From NCBI GenBank assembly GCA_022661535.1, contig JAKULF010000005.1:4898001-4962000 (forward strand): a stretch of DNA of 64,000 bases, written 5' to 3'. Below the pieces are notes generated by a model, which saw only the letters and a program-made list of their open reading frames with translations, had not been told where the DNA came from and made no database searches. Positions 13,519-25,816 of the stretch are shown here, in pieces; the first letter of the stretch is position 1, and each line of letters opens with the position of its first letter. Source of the stretch: Eutypa lata. Taxonomy: Eukaryota > Ascomycota > Sordariomycetes > Xylariales > Diatrypaceae. A program made the translations under genes and the position numbers.

Positions 13519-16500
13519 TCACTCATCCATTTGGCACCAGGGGTGCTGCAGCACCTGGTCTATGTTGTAGCGTTGCGAAACGTCACGCTCCAGCATACAT
13601 CGGATAAGATTGATGCTCTCCTCGCTCACCGTGTACGGGACCCGCAGATCGCGATCCATTATCTCGTCGATGCTATAGAACGGGTTCTCCTTGTATATGA
13701 TGGTATAAAGTAAAATGCCGAGAGCCCATACATCCTGCTCTTTGCCTCCGTATGGCTTACCTGCCAGCACTTCTGGAGCCGCGTAATCTAGACGGACACG
13801 TTAGTTAAGAGATCTATTTGTTAGTATAGGAAAAGGGTGAAGACGAAATGTACCAATTGTGCCGACGAAAACGTCGAAAGGCCCACTCTTGATATAGGCT
13901 GCGCTCCCGAAGTCTATGAGTTTGATATGTCCTTCGCCATCAAGAATGACGTTTTCATCTTTGATATCGCGGTGCACAACCTTCGCTTTTACATGAAGGT
14001 GATGGACCGCCCGAGCGACCTGGACGAAAATACTGCGGCACTCATCTTCTTCCATATTGGTGCGAAGCTCGATATAGTCGAACAGGTCCATCCCGGGAAG
14101 ACCATGAGGCGCCATCTCGATGTAATAGTTTGTTTCATCTTCAAAGAAGTCTTCCATTTCTACAATGTTAGGATGCTTAAGTCCGTCACGGCGAAGGTAA
14201 TCTAGAACATGTATTTCGAGGGGCACGGTGCCGAGGCGTCGGTCCCTAGTCCATGTATCAACCAGAATTCGGCGCTTCGTTACATACTTCAAAACGACTT
14301 TCCGGCCGCCGCCATATTTGTAACGGGCTAGTTTGACTTGGCCGTAGGCGCCTTGGCCCATATCCTCCAAAATGACGAAATCATCTATCGTCTTTTTATG
14401 TGGAGGTTCTACAACCTGCGGAACTGGAGACGGAGACTTTTCTGTAGACAACGGCACGCCCGTGAGTTTTGAGGCAGCACTGATAGCTACGTCCTTAAGT
14501 TGCTGGGTCAACGCTGAAGCTGTGGAGCGCTGAGGCTCTGGCTTGACAATTTCGTCTCCATCCGAAGAATCCGAACCTACATCTTGTGGCGTAGGAGCTG
14601 AAGCCTGACCAGGTGACGGTTGTCGGAGTGGTGTTTCGGCGCCGATTGATGGTGATCTAATACTCGTATCTACGTTGGCCGCGTGCAAGTACCTCGAGTA
14701 TGTGATCCATAGGGCATAGACCACTTCTGATTCAACGATCGATACGGACCCTTCATGCGCAGAGGACTCATCATCGCTATCAATAGGAGATTGGCTCCTA
14801 GAATGCCTCTCACTGTTTACTACTCTCATCTGAACATCGATTTTTAGTTCGGCGCCGTCTCGATGTCTGGCTGGTAGTCCATCTGGATTGAGGAAGATAG
14901 TAGCAGCATCTGGCCTACCTTGTTGCAGCGCGAGCAAGGCAGATGCTTTTCTGAAGCTATGTTCCGGGATTACGATGCCGTCCTGTAACTCGATCCCATC
15001 ATGATCCGTAAGAATGTCCAGAATCTTGTCAAAATCCGGTAAAAGAGCCGTCACTGATAGACCCTCCGGTTTTTCATAACCAAACAGAGCACCAGAAAAG
15101 GCCGAATTAGAACTCTTAATCTTCAATGTATCTGGAGATACCACAATGATTCCCGCAATATGTGGAAAGCTCGACACACGAAGCTCTGCTTGACCCATCG
15201 TCTGGGTGACGGTAGTAGGGATGTTGACGTTCCCGCTGTTCTGGCAGGTGAAGAACTTTCGTCTGGCAATTTGAGCGTAGTCAACTGGGCCAAACCTCGG
15301 ATCGATGCCTTGCCGTGGAATTCGTGTGATGAGTTTGCCAACATCTGTCCCGGACTCTAATTTCTCCTTCCCCCAAATGTAGAACGTATCCCCACTAGAC
15401 TTGGTAACCAATCCATCATCGTCAAGGCTAAGGAAAGCCAAGTGCTCATGGATTTCCTCAAGAACCCAGATGAGTCCTACTCGTTTTTCTTTGACCCAGA
15501 AACTAGCAGAGCCCGTCGCACCATTCCGTTTTTGAATGGGCACGACGTCACCGCAGAGCAGTACGCCTCTCGACTTGGAGCGCGCGCGCACTTTCGAGGG
15601 GGTCATATCACCGCTGTGGACGGTTCGAGAACGTCGGCTTGGGGTCTTCGGCGGTTGTGCCCGGGAGTTTGGTTTGCTTAATAGCTGTGCTGTAATCCCC
15701 CCACGCCCACCGAGAAAGGATGAACCACTTACAGCTGAGCTTGGTGAAGCAGCCGCACTTGAGGGTGTCTTATTAACGTTATCTGTGTCAATCTGAAGCA
15801 ACTTCGATTCTAGCCATGCCCTTCTTTCGTCTTGCACAACTTCGAGAATACCCATCTTGCGGACTTCAGCCTTTGTCACACCAAAAACTAAACAGGCCAA
15901 ATCATTGGCTGCGAGTATAGTGAACGGAGGCTTGGACTCGGTCGTGAAAATAGCTTGAGCTGCTGGTACCCATCGAGGCGAGTGGCCATGAACTGTAGGT
16001 CCTGGAATATTGGGAATATCACCCGAGGCCATTCCAGGCTGAAGTGGGAAAAGAGGAGAGAGAAGTGCGTCAGGAAATGAGTTGTGGCCAGCTTGAAAGG
16101 GCTGTGCCATAGTATCAACAAGCTTTTGCTGCAACGCTGCTGACCCTATATCTGTGAAGGTCCTTCGAAAACTCGGCCGCCTTGATGGTGGCGGCGAAGT
16201 TTTTGCCGTTGTGCCACTTTCGTCTGTTGGCGTTCTTGATGACTCTGCCGAGTTCGTCTGATTCTTCGGTACGTTGAGTTGGTTCGAAGATGGCTTGTTT
16301 TCATCGTCATCACTTTCAGGCTTAGATGCAGTCTCGTCGGGAATCGGTTGTGGGGTTGTGGTAGGCGATACCAAAGGCGTTGAATAAGACTCCGGGCTAC
16401 TAGACCTGGGAATAAACTGCTTATCGAATATATTCTTCCCCGAAACATCCGCCGGTCCAGTCAGAGGTCCAGGAATGAATGACGAATCAGACCCAACAAG

Positions 16501-17201
16501 ATGGGCCCTGGCGAGTAGATCAAGCATGTTCTGAGTCTCGTAATCTCCAGTTACTCTTGCTTGAGCACTTGCAATCGCCGCACTAGACGAGACGTGCCAG
16601 CCCATTCGATCTTTCATGAACTCCAACGACCTCTTGAGAACATTCTGCCGGTTATAAATAAAGTCTTCGGACTGGTGAGCAAAGGAAAATGAATGCAGTG
16701 ACTCGGAGGGAAATCGCGATAGATCTTCGGTAAAAGCGGGAGAAGTTGGGCCGGGTGACGTAGATAGTTGATGGCCTGGAGGGAGTATCATTGACATAGA
16801 AGTTGACCGAGGGATACTGACGGAGGGACTTCTCGACGAAGCTGCGGTTGACGGTAAAGTGGGAGTACGAATGGGATGCTGCTGGCGTATTCGTCGCAGA
16901 CCGGATAACCCGAGTCCATGGTCATGATCTGTTAATATAGGAGACCTATTTCAACGAAGAGAAGGCATTAGAAACAACTTGGTCGTATTTTATCTCAGGT
17001 GAGCAAGGTAAGCCGAACAAGGCTGTGCTAGGCTACAAAGGCTATAAGGTGACCAGTTATAAGCAGACAGATGAGGCAGCGTAAAAAGGTCGCATGGGTC
17101 ATCATGTGACGAAGTCGGGGAAGAGGTGTTGGGGTGGTGATGGTAGTGGTGGTGGTGTAAGCTAAGAATAACCACGATAACCTGAGACACACGCGCGCAC
17201 G

Positions 17202-17234
<33 letters not shown>

Positions 17235-17691
17235 TCATTACAACCAACTGATGAATGCACCCGCTATGAGATGTGAAGGGTAACACATAACTAATGAATC
17301 CGACATACCTTGTGATCGAATCATAGTCTAAGGCGGCACCTGATCCGGCATCGAAAGAGAATCGAAATCTCGGGGACCGCTCATCATCTTCAGCCCCTTC
17401 AGCGACGATGGCGAGGTTCCCCGTACTTCGGTTTTTGGGGATCTGTAGGTGCGGCGAAAGTTGCTTATTCCGGCCGCGTCCTCGTTGGGGCTCTCCATCT
17501 TGCGAGCGGGAGCTTTTCTCGGCACCTTTTTTTTGTGTAGGATTGGTGATTAGTGACTACTTTAAGCTGCATATGTTTTTGCCATACGTCGCATTCTTAT
17601 CCCTTTTCGTTCCTCTTCTTCTTGTGACACCCGACAAACAGCAAAGACTTCACTCACCGTTGTCCTGGCCTCCACCATGGAGCTGTTTCAT
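13519..17691 (-). CDS. PAS-domain serine/threonine protein kinase (PAS kinase, Psk1/Psk2 type)
   Basis: Nutrient/energy-sensing kinase. Model on the minus strand: 17691-17658, 17525-17309, 16945-13854, 13787-13519; 1203 aa. The first two small exons were found by frame and splice sites (GTGAGT at 17657, GTATGT at 17308; acceptors before 17525 and 16945); the upstream coding frame differs from the longest open frame at 17328-17525. PAS-like segments lie at about 408-470 and 673-740. The kinase domain occupies about 935-1198: glycine loop GQGAYGQV, VLKYV lysine near 968, HRDIKDEN near 1071, DFGSAA near 1094, then across the last 66-nt intron DYAAPEVLAG and KEQDVWALG. All catalytic residues are present. 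Long Ser/Pro-rich linkers separate the domains. Rim15-type kinases also carry PAS but are larger with a response-regulator tail, absent here. Confidence 0.92.
17190..17234. repeat. CA/TA dinucleotide tract inside kinase intron 2
   Basis: An ACGC/CACA run passing into a TATATA run, within the 363-nt second intron (16946-17308) of the PAS kinase gene. A purine/pyrimidine GGT-type repeat lies beside it. Confidence 0.85.
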
Positions 17692-20600
17692 AATGCGATT
17701 ATAATATTTGGAGGGGTATTGAGAGGCGCGGGAGCTCTCTCTGTCGGCCGAGCCGGGGAGGGGGACTGTGCGGCTTAACTAACTGAGGAGGATTACGCTC
17801 TGTACGAAGAGGTCGGGAGGTTGTATGGATGTATCAGATGTCGATGCCGGGTAGGTATGTATATGTATATGTATTGTTTGAACGTGTTTGCTTGGGTGGG
17901 TTTCTAGAGGAAAAAATGAGAAATTGAAACCCTATAGTCAGGCATCTCCTACTCTAGTCCTCAAGAACTTGGGTGGACGTGGAATAGTTCTGACCGACGC
18001 GGGGTTAAAAAGACTAGTTACCTGACTGACTACCTCAATTTAAGACCAATGATCGATACCAGATTTGGGTAGGGATCTGGACCTCAATTAGCCTTCCGGT
18101 GCAGCTAAAAACAATGCAACTAACGTTTAAACTCCAACTGGAACGTGATATGGCCGTCTTGAGTTAGTGGCCGGCTTTAGCGCTTGCATAACTGTAATAC
18201 AGAGGCTGGGTAGGATTGAGGGGTGAATGTGCTACTGAATGAGTACAATGTGAACCAACTTTTAAAATATTACAAACTTCACTGCTTTACCTACCTCTTA
18301 TTATTATTTAGTTAAATATCTTTTTAGACATTCTCTCCAGTCTTTATTTTTGCTATATAGGCCAACTGACACAAAACCTGTCTAGGCTAGCAGGTTGAAC
18401 AGTTTGATCGACTGTCTAAGTTTTTTTGTGGCGGTTGAAGTATTGCCGGGGTGTTGTAAAAGCTGGGGAACCCCTGGTCAGTTCAGTATTTGGGCTCCCT
18501 CAACTGGCTGGATATGCTTGCCTGATTGATGATTCTGTTTTTAGGTTATTTCTTACTTCTGACAAAAGTTAGTCATGGTTGCAACCTGTTTCTATGTATG
18601 TACATACGTACTGCGTAAATCACATGCAAATACTAACACGGTCACTTTGCTATTGCGCTGATATAAGAGAGGGTTCGGCACTCACCTGAGTAACAACCTT
18701 GGGCTCTTTTCTCTTTATGAACTCAATTGCGACGCGTCGCGGTCTATCCAGTTGTCTCCGGGAGTCTGCGTAGATTTATACTCTGTCCCTCTTGGCTCGG
18801 CTTAAACTATGTATCTAGATGTTGGAAGATGAGTCAGGAGAAAGCCAGATAAAGAGCCGAAGAATGCTTTGTGTTGGCAGTTGGTCGAATTCAAATGAGT
18901 GAACCGTCTTCTCCCTTCGAAGTGTGCCAGTGGGGGTTCGAATAACTAAATATCTGACTAAAAAAGAACAGACCATGATGATAGGTAGACACTTACCTAA
19001 TGCACTTGGATAAATTAAGGGTCCTATATATGATGATCAAATAAGAATTTCCAATTCGACATTCTGAATGCAACAATACGAGGAGTTCTAGCTCACTATG
19101 TAGCTTAACAAACTCGGGAAACTGGTTCCCATTCTGCCATTCCGTTATGCCGCCATTTAGATGATTTCATAAGTCTTCAGCATATGCTCATCTCTCATAG
19201 CCTCCCTCTTCATTAACTAATCTTGAGAAACGTGGGATGATGTCCTTATAGAATTGTGGGCTATGATGTCAGTGATAGCTTCTCGGCCTTTCCTACTCAG
19301 TACTAGACTAGGTGCAGTTCTCCACAATTATCTTCATCAGCCCGCCTTTGTTACCCATTTGCCCATTATGTATTGTACATGCATAACCTTGATGCGCTTC
19401 GGGCGGCTTTTCGGCCGGGAGCATTCTAGATCTTCACCAATGTGCCTGTTGTGTTTAAGACTATTGGTGTTCATGACGCAGCGTCGCAATGCCCGCACCT
19501 AGATTCTGCATCTGAAGGTCTTATGGTCACATCTATCTAAGGGAGGCTCATGGTTGTCTGGATGTCGTTGTAGCCAATCATGGGGCAAGAAGACCCGCAT
19601 TCACAATGCTGGCCGTGCCGTTCCAATGTCGAATGCCGTGCATTAAGTAAACGAACGGCCTGTCAATTTGCCTGCCGAGTCTTCTAGGACTATGCTAGTT
19701 ACATATATGACGAGTGCCACATGTGATCAACAGCGGGGGACAACCTCCTAAGCGCAGATCTAATCGGCTTTGTTGACGGGATGAGGTGTGAGATCTAGTA
19801 TCATCTTACCAGATGAGATCTGGTTGGTAGCGGATATATTAAACAGTTTTCAGAGACTAACGCGCAGTGCAACCGAGGGGTTGTAAGTGTTTCTCATGTA
19901 TCTAAGCAACCAAGAGCATTTATAGTCATTATGTTGAGGCTGTTGAAGATGGAGTTCGAGTACAGATTAATGATAAGCAGAGTTAATCACGCTACACATA
20001 TACCCTAGTTACATCTAATGAGATCTTAGAACTCGGAATCTAAATTAGTAAGGTCTCAGTTTCATTGGATATAGTTGTTGTTCTTCGTCCTTGGCAGACA
20101 TGATAATGCAGTTGTGGCGAGCCCGCATAGTCTCCGGATAGAAAGTTAGCAGGTTAGATTGGAGTCATTCTATAATGTTAAGATCGACAAATCTGGTCGA
20201 TCTCACGCTTTTCTTTAGTTTAACGTTAAAAGATCTGTGCCGATCTCGCACATTGCTCGGTGGTGGTTATGTTGCGGAAACAAAAGTTGAATAATCCTGT
20301 TTATAATATTATGAAAGTATATCATTCTGGAGTAGTATATTCACTAACCTCTGAATGTATGATATTGCTTCCGGGCATAAAAATGAAAATTATGGGTTAG
20401 TAATGCATAATACATACCAGCAGTGATAGTTCTACGTATTCCAGCCGAGCTTATCTTTATAATACATTATCAAGTTAGCAGAGCGAGGCATTTCTACACT
20501 CACATTCGACGCACGAACGATCCGGCCTTTCCAAAATCGGCCCCTGAAACTGTGAGGATATATCGTAAGAAACAGCTGAAGCATCAATTACTCGGGCTAC

Positions 20601-20758
20601 GGATTTTAAACAAGTAGCTATGTATGTATGGTGCCCGAAGAAGCAATTCAGGACTTGAACACCCGAAAAGAGCAACTTATACACATGTACGGCCGAGATG
20701 TATAAGCCCCGCTCCTCCCCCACAAGTAGTTATGCAACTTAGGTACATAGCTAGCTAG
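17692..20758. other. intergenic region upstream of the kinase, no gene seen
   Basis: About 3 kb of AT-rich DNA between the 5' end of the PAS kinase and the 3' end of the TBC gene. Open frames are short and unrelated to any family I know. The part near 17692 presumably contains the kinase promoter. GATC/AGATCT-rich words recur at about 19740-20240, without a clear repeat unit. Confidence 0.55.
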
Positions 20759-23298
20759 CTAGCTCTTCGATTTCCCCATAAGCTCCAACCCGAACATGTC
20801 CTCGGGAAGAGCCGGCTGCCCGTTCTCGTCGGACGGCACCTCGCCGAATAGGAACGCCGTACGCTCGCGATTAGCGTTCGCCGACGGTCGCTTGCGGTGC
20901 AGGGAATTGGGCGCCCCCTTTCCCCTGGGGGCGGACGCCGCCGCCGCTTGCAACGACGACGACGAAGATGATTCGTCCGGTTCGAGCATCCAGGAGAAGG
21001 AGGACTGGGCGAGCGTCGACCGCGTCGGAATGGGGGCCTGGGGTCGATGGGCTGCCTGGATCGGAGTCGCTGTGCCCGACCCCAGGGGATCGGTGTCCAT
21101 GGCATCTGGGTCGGCTTGCGGGGGACTAGCTGGGCTGGAGGTGGTGACGGCTGGTGACGGTAGGGAGGGGCTGCCAATTTCCTTGGACTTGTTGAGATCT
21201 ATTGCATTAATTGCCTCGCTAAGAGGCTCAGAAGTAGCCCCGCCCTCCTCTCGCTCTATTACTGGTGTGATGACAGATGACCTTTGTTCTAGCAGAGGCA
21301 TTGTCGGGTCCTCTAGGTAAACCTTCACGAATTGGATCCTAGCTGTAGCTACCTCTAGCTCTTCCCGGTGCTTCTTTTCATCATCTATAGGAGAAGTAGC
21401 CAGTGTCTTCAGCCTTGAGACTGTATCATCCAGCATCGCTGCCAGCTGCTTATTCCTCCGTTCCATCCCGGCAACGCCTCTCGGTAGAGGGCTTGATCTG
21501 GGCTCGGAATACAATTCTCTATTTGCCTTCATGGAGCTTTTTGCCTCTGAAACGTTGCGGCGGATTTCTACCATGGCATCGCGGACAGCTTGGTTTATGC
21601 CGAGCTTTTCACCTCGTTCAAGGACGCCCTTAGCGGCGCCTTGGAATAACGCTTCCATCCCTCCTTGTTGTTGGATAAACCGCGAAGGAGAAAGAGGTGA
21701 TCTCGCACCAGTCGCTTTGCGGCGCATACCTGGGTTCCCGGCTCTAGAGGTGGCGGACCTCAAGTGGTCTGCTCCCGGAGTAGGTGATCTCTTCGTATAT
21801 TTTGTGATGAGAGTGGACCCCCCGCTAGTATTAAGATGGTCTCGAAGGTAGACGGCATCACTAACGAATGTATGTGGGGCATGTGGCAGTTGAGGGGGAG
21901 GATACTTGAGCAGAAGTTGAAGCGCAACAGAATAATCAGCTTCGAGGACTGTGAAATGTTAGCCATATATTGTTGGTGTGTTGTACCCCTTCACTCACGA
22001 TCCCATCGTATTCTAATTAGCATGGCTGTGCAAATTAAGTCTATAAGTTGAAACGTCGGATCAGTAGCAAATAGGGTGTCCCAAAGGACAAGCATTTGAT
22101 CAAAAGGAAATTCCCGGCTGAACAGGAGGCGGACCCATCGGCTATGACATGATTGTTAGCTTCCCCCAGCTAGAATAGGAGTTGAACCTACATTAAAAAG
22201 ACTTGTGGTAGAACTTCAATATTTGTGAGGTGATCTGAGAGTTCGGGATCTACTTGTCGTAGACACACTTCATGTATATACTGGCTTTTTTCTACGATAA
22301 TGGAGGTTGGAGGATGTTGACCCGGAGCCGGCCTCGACGATGGATCCTTCGAAGCCGTATCGCCTACTTCATAGAAGATCTTTGCATGATCCATTAGCTT
22401 TGAGAACAGCGCAAAGGCATCGTGCTCGATGAAAGTAGCATCTAGCATTTCTACCATCGTTAAGTCTACCGAAGCATCAGATGCAGCGTCAACTGGGTCG
22501 ATAGCGTCTTGGTCAAGAACATAGGCTATTGGTGCAAGAAGCTCATGCATGCCTTGCCGGTAGCCGCCCACGTCCGGGTTTAGCTTGCAATAGATGAAGA
22601 GAACATCGGTGATGAGGGTCTGGATACGCGGCTCATGATAGAATGGTACTTCGGGTAGCCGCTGTACATCCTGGATGATCTCTGCCCGGAGTATCTCGTC
22701 TCGACGAAGTGTGTTCCATGGTGACTGGCCTCAGGTAAATATAAGATGAAAGTTATGGTGGAAGCGAACGTTACTCACATCAGGATCATCTGCTAGAGGA
22801 TCAGAGGGCCCAGCAGTGAGATATTCTGGATGATTAACGTATTTCAGGAAATGATCCCTCAAAGAAGAGTAGCTGCTTCGTGATTCAAGCAACGAGTGTT
22901 TCCAATTGTCTATCTCTGTTGGCTGGCTTAAGAGGAAAGCCTATTTGAGGTAATCGTTAGTTGGTCAATATCAACTTATGTACCTGATAATATACTTCTG
23001 AATTTCTAGTTAAGTTGGTTGTCTCTCCCATTTGTGGGGACAGCTGATTTAATGAAGAGATGTGAGTTATAACCACTTGGAGGGAGACACACCTTCCAAC
23101 ATATTGATCTGCATCCTGAAATGCAGGGACCTGCCTCCCCATTATCTTTGACAGCCTGTCGCAAGCCCAGGTCGGAGCTATACTTAAGAGTTTCTTGCCA
23201 TCTTGTACTGTTGATGCCAACGATCGTCAGTCATGCACGTACCAGGCGTTTAATCGTCAACTCCAGCCTACTTACGTCGACTCAACCAAAGAACGCAT
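20759..23298 (-). CDS. TBC-domain Rab GTPase-activating protein, TBC1D5-like
   Basis: Predicted to stimulate GTP hydrolysis by a Rab; in animals TBC1D5 acts on Rab7 with retromer. Six exons on the minus strand: 23298-23276, 23207-23093, 22940-22779, 22724-22192, 22141-21999, 21948-20759; 721 aa, introns 50-152 nt, frame kept throughout. The first exon begins MRSLVEST and exon 2 gives PCISGCRSICWK, matching the family start. Both catalytic fingers are present: arginine finger IIQDVQR (R122) and glutamine finger GGYRQGM (Q157). The domain continues through LPQVFLIRWVRLLFSREFPF and FDQMLVLWDTLFA to about residue 300. The C-terminal half is Ser/Pro-rich, with a helical segment around MEALFQGAAKGVLERGEK and VSRLKTLATS. 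It is divergent from the next gene, starts 632 nt apart. Confidence 0.93.
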
Positions 23299-23929
23299 TC
23301 TGAAAATGTACGTCTCTTTTTAAGGTTGAAAAGTTGAGGATAGGAATTGTTAGCGATCAGCTACATGGAGGTTAGATAGAGATATTTGATGCACAGAGCC
23401 GGTGAGGTCGGAGAAGCTCGGTAAGTGGAAATCGGTGCTATCTTTTAGTATAATGGTGCTGAGTAGGGGGGCGCTCGTAAGTAAATTCCAGCCTTGGCAG
23501 CTCGCAGCCCCGCATTTTAGTACTACACATCCGTAACTACCTAAAATAACTACCTATCGTTAGGTACCTAACTAACCAGCTAGCTAGCCTATAATATTGA
23601 CTAACTACATACTCCGTACAGTCATCACGTCACGTTGTTGAATAGGAATGACCCATTTATAACCCCTGTTGCTAATCAATATAACGGCGGCCTGGTTTCC
23701 GACCGCTTGGGTTTTCATCTTCTATATTCATAGTATACAACCTTGAGGTACCTCCTACCTATAGAACATCATAAACTTTATTCTTTGAAACTTGAATACT
23801 TACACTAGGTAGTTTATATACTACGCACCTACTAATTCATTCAGACATCCTGTGACTTTTATCCAGGATCCGCTCAATGCAACTCTCCTTTAGACTTTAT
23901 ATCTCCTGATCCGAGACAGGTCGTTGGCC
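23299..23929. promoter_or_regulatory. shared divergent promoter with a 14-bp palindrome
   Basis: Intergenic DNA between two genes transcribed away from each other (TBC1D5-like and the WGDF-motif protein). It contains a perfect 14-bp palindrome GTTAGGTACCTAAC at 23559-23572, flanked by further TACCTA/CTAGCT words. That it regulates both genes is inference from position. Confidence 0.5.
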
Positions 23930-25816
23930 ATGTCCGCTGATCTCTTCGCCGAATTCGAGCATTTCTCAAAGCCATCGCAACAAAGCCAGCAACCACCGCC
24001 ACCATACAGGTCTAGCGGGAGCCAGTCATCACGGCCTCCTGCTCCACCTGCTTCATTCGCGCCCAGTCAATTTGGGTTTGGGGCTACGGCCGCTCCTCTG
24101 GGGTCTTTGGCAAACCCAACCCAGCATGCTAGCCAGCAGACTAGCCAATGGCTTAACTACCAGGAACCCTCAAATTCAACTGGCTGGGCTACGTTGTCAA
24201 GTCCGAATGTGACTCAAAATACTCATTCGGAAATTGAGAATGAGGATGATGACGATGCATGGGGCGACTTTGAAGTCGCTCCAACCACAGCTCAGCCGCC
24301 AGCCCCAATCATCTCTCAACAAAACGCAATCGAGACTAGGCATAAGGTGACGGTTTCTGTACAAAATCCGGCGCCTCCGAGGACCAGAATCGTGAGGGCT
24401 TCGACTATGGATTTATTATCAAATAATCTTGTTGACTTGCCGGGATCATTCACGCCAGCTGAAGATTCCAAGAAAGCTCCGTGGGCGCCGAACACGTCTA
24501 GTCGAGTGCTAGACCGGGCTCCAAAACCAAGTCTAACAAAGCTGAAGCCATCTGCCGCTGGTGCAGAGCTGTTATTTGATGCCGATGATTTTGATGGTGA
24601 ACAGCAAGTAGAAGACGATGATTTTGGAGAATTTGAGACCGTTCAAAGTCCTCCCGATCTTTTGTCTCAGGCTAGTCCTAGTGAACAGACAAACACAGTT
24701 AGAAGTGCATCCCAATTGCTGTCGGGGCTGAACCTTACAGAACCTTCTTCTCCCTATCCGCAAGCGCCGAGGTCGCCATCATTTCACGATCGGAACCCCT
24801 TTCCGGGGCTTGCGCTCAATACACCGCCCCAGAAGGCAGAAACCCGGAAGATAGAAAAGAAAGCTGAGGGCAAGACCAAAGCCACCCCAGTGACTGCGTG
24901 GCCATCAATCGATGATAACTCGGCAGGTAGCAATGCTCTTGAAGATGACTGGGGTTCCTTCGAAGATTTGCCTGCCCCGAAGAAAGAGCCCGTAGTCGAG
25001 CCAGCTGAATCTAGCTGGGATTGGAATCCAGTTGAGCCCGCCAAGCTGATTTCGAATAAATTGCCCGTGACTCAAAAGCCGGCTACATCAAGCAATTTAG
25101 ACTCTTCTTGGGACTGGGACCCAATCGATACAAAGGCGGAAGCGGTGTCTGAGCCCCCTAAAGACGACATGCCGCCCACCAATATCCCTCCACCATCTAT
25201 TTTATTATCAATTTTCCCGGAATTATTTAGCAAGGCGAACCAGTCACTATATCAGCCAGTTAGCGGCCAGTCATTCTCCATTAAGAAGCGTATCCTGTCG
25301 GACCCCAAGACCATCGAGTTTCTCAAGGGCTACCTCGTCCTGACAACTGTTACGGCCCGCGTCATTGCTGGACGACGGTTAAGATGGCATCGAGATAAGT
25401 TCCTTTCACAGAGGATGTCCATTTCTACTGCGGGGAGTAAAGGGATGAAGCTTGCGTCCGTCGATAAAGCCGAAACCGCCCGCGAAGATCGCGAGGCTAC
25501 CGATGTCGTAGCTGCCTGGAATGAGCAGGTTGGCCGTCTTCGATCAGCAGTTGCGGCTGCTAACTCGTCACTGAAGACTAGCGCCGATCACCTCAAAATC
25601 CCCGATATCAAAGAGACCATGCAGGTCCAAACGGCCAAGGTGGTGCCGACTGCTCCCAAAGCTTGTCTCATCTGCGGTTTAAAGAGAGACGAAAGGATTG
25701 CTAAGGTTGACTACGAAGTAGAAGACAGCTTTGGTGAATGGTGGGCCGATCATTGGGGTCATGCGTCTTGCAAGAGATTTTGGTTGCAGCATGAAACGGC
25801 ATTGCGGCAAAGGTGA
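23930..25816 (+). CDS. uncharacterised disordered protein with repeated acidic WGDF/FGEF motifs and a C-terminal Cys/His motif
   Basis: Single-exon gene of 628 aa; start chosen at the ATG giving MSADLFAEFEHF. Most of the chain is Pro/Ser/Gln-rich and probably disordered. It carries acidic aromatic motifs DDDAWGDFE (about 108), DDDFGEFET (about 229) and EDDWGSFED (about 340), then two SSWDW(N/D)P boxes (about 361 and 393). The first three fit the known consensus bound by gamma-ear domains of AP-1/GGA clathrin adaptors ([FW]G[PDE][hydrophobic] in acidic context). A conserved-looking folded region follows from about 425 and the end has CLIC...HWGHASC, a possible zinc site. I recall homologues being annotated as Ppk6-like or with a domain of unknown function, but no kinase motif is visible. 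A role in endosomal/clathrin traffic is inference. Confidence 0.8.
   Translation: MSADLFAEFEHFSKPSQQSQQPPPPYRSSGSQSSRPPAPPASFAPSQFGFGATAAPLGSLANPTQHASQQTSQWLNYQEPSNSTGWATLSSPNVTQNTHSEIENEDDDDAWGDFEVAPTTAQPPAPIISQQNAIETRHKVTVSVQNPAPPRTRIVRASTMDLLSNNLVDLPGSFTPAEDSKKAPWAPNTSSRVLDRAPKPSLTKLKPSAAGAELLFDADDFDGEQQVEDDDFGEFETVQSPPDLLSQASPSEQTNTVRSASQLLSGLNLTEPSSPYPQAPRSPSFHDRNPFPGLALNTPPQKAETRKIEKKAEGKTKATPVTAWPSIDDNSAGSNALEDDWGSFEDLPAPKKEPVVEPAESSWDWNPVEPAKLISNKLPVTQKPATSSNLDSSWDWDPIDTKAEAVSEPPKDDMPPTNIPPPSILLSIFPELFSKANQSLYQPVSGQSFSIKKRILSDPKTIEFLKGYLVLTTVTARVIAGRRLRWHRDKFLSQRMSISTAGSKGMKLASVDKAETAREDREATDVVAAWNEQVGRLRSAVAAANSSLKTSADHLKIPDIKETMQVQTAKVVPTAPKACLICGLKRDERIAKVDYEVEDSFGEWWADHWGHASCKRFWLQHETALRQR

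Noticed and set aside
12866..13526. Overlapping Asn/Arg-rich and Phe/Val-rich frames on both strands
   Set aside because: Low-complexity readings of repeats in the kinase 3' flank.
17328..17525. 65-codon open frame read as MPRKAPARK...
   Set aside because: It overlaps PAS-kinase exon 2 in the wrong frame. The alternative frame joins both flanking exons through good splice sites and continues the coding sequence.
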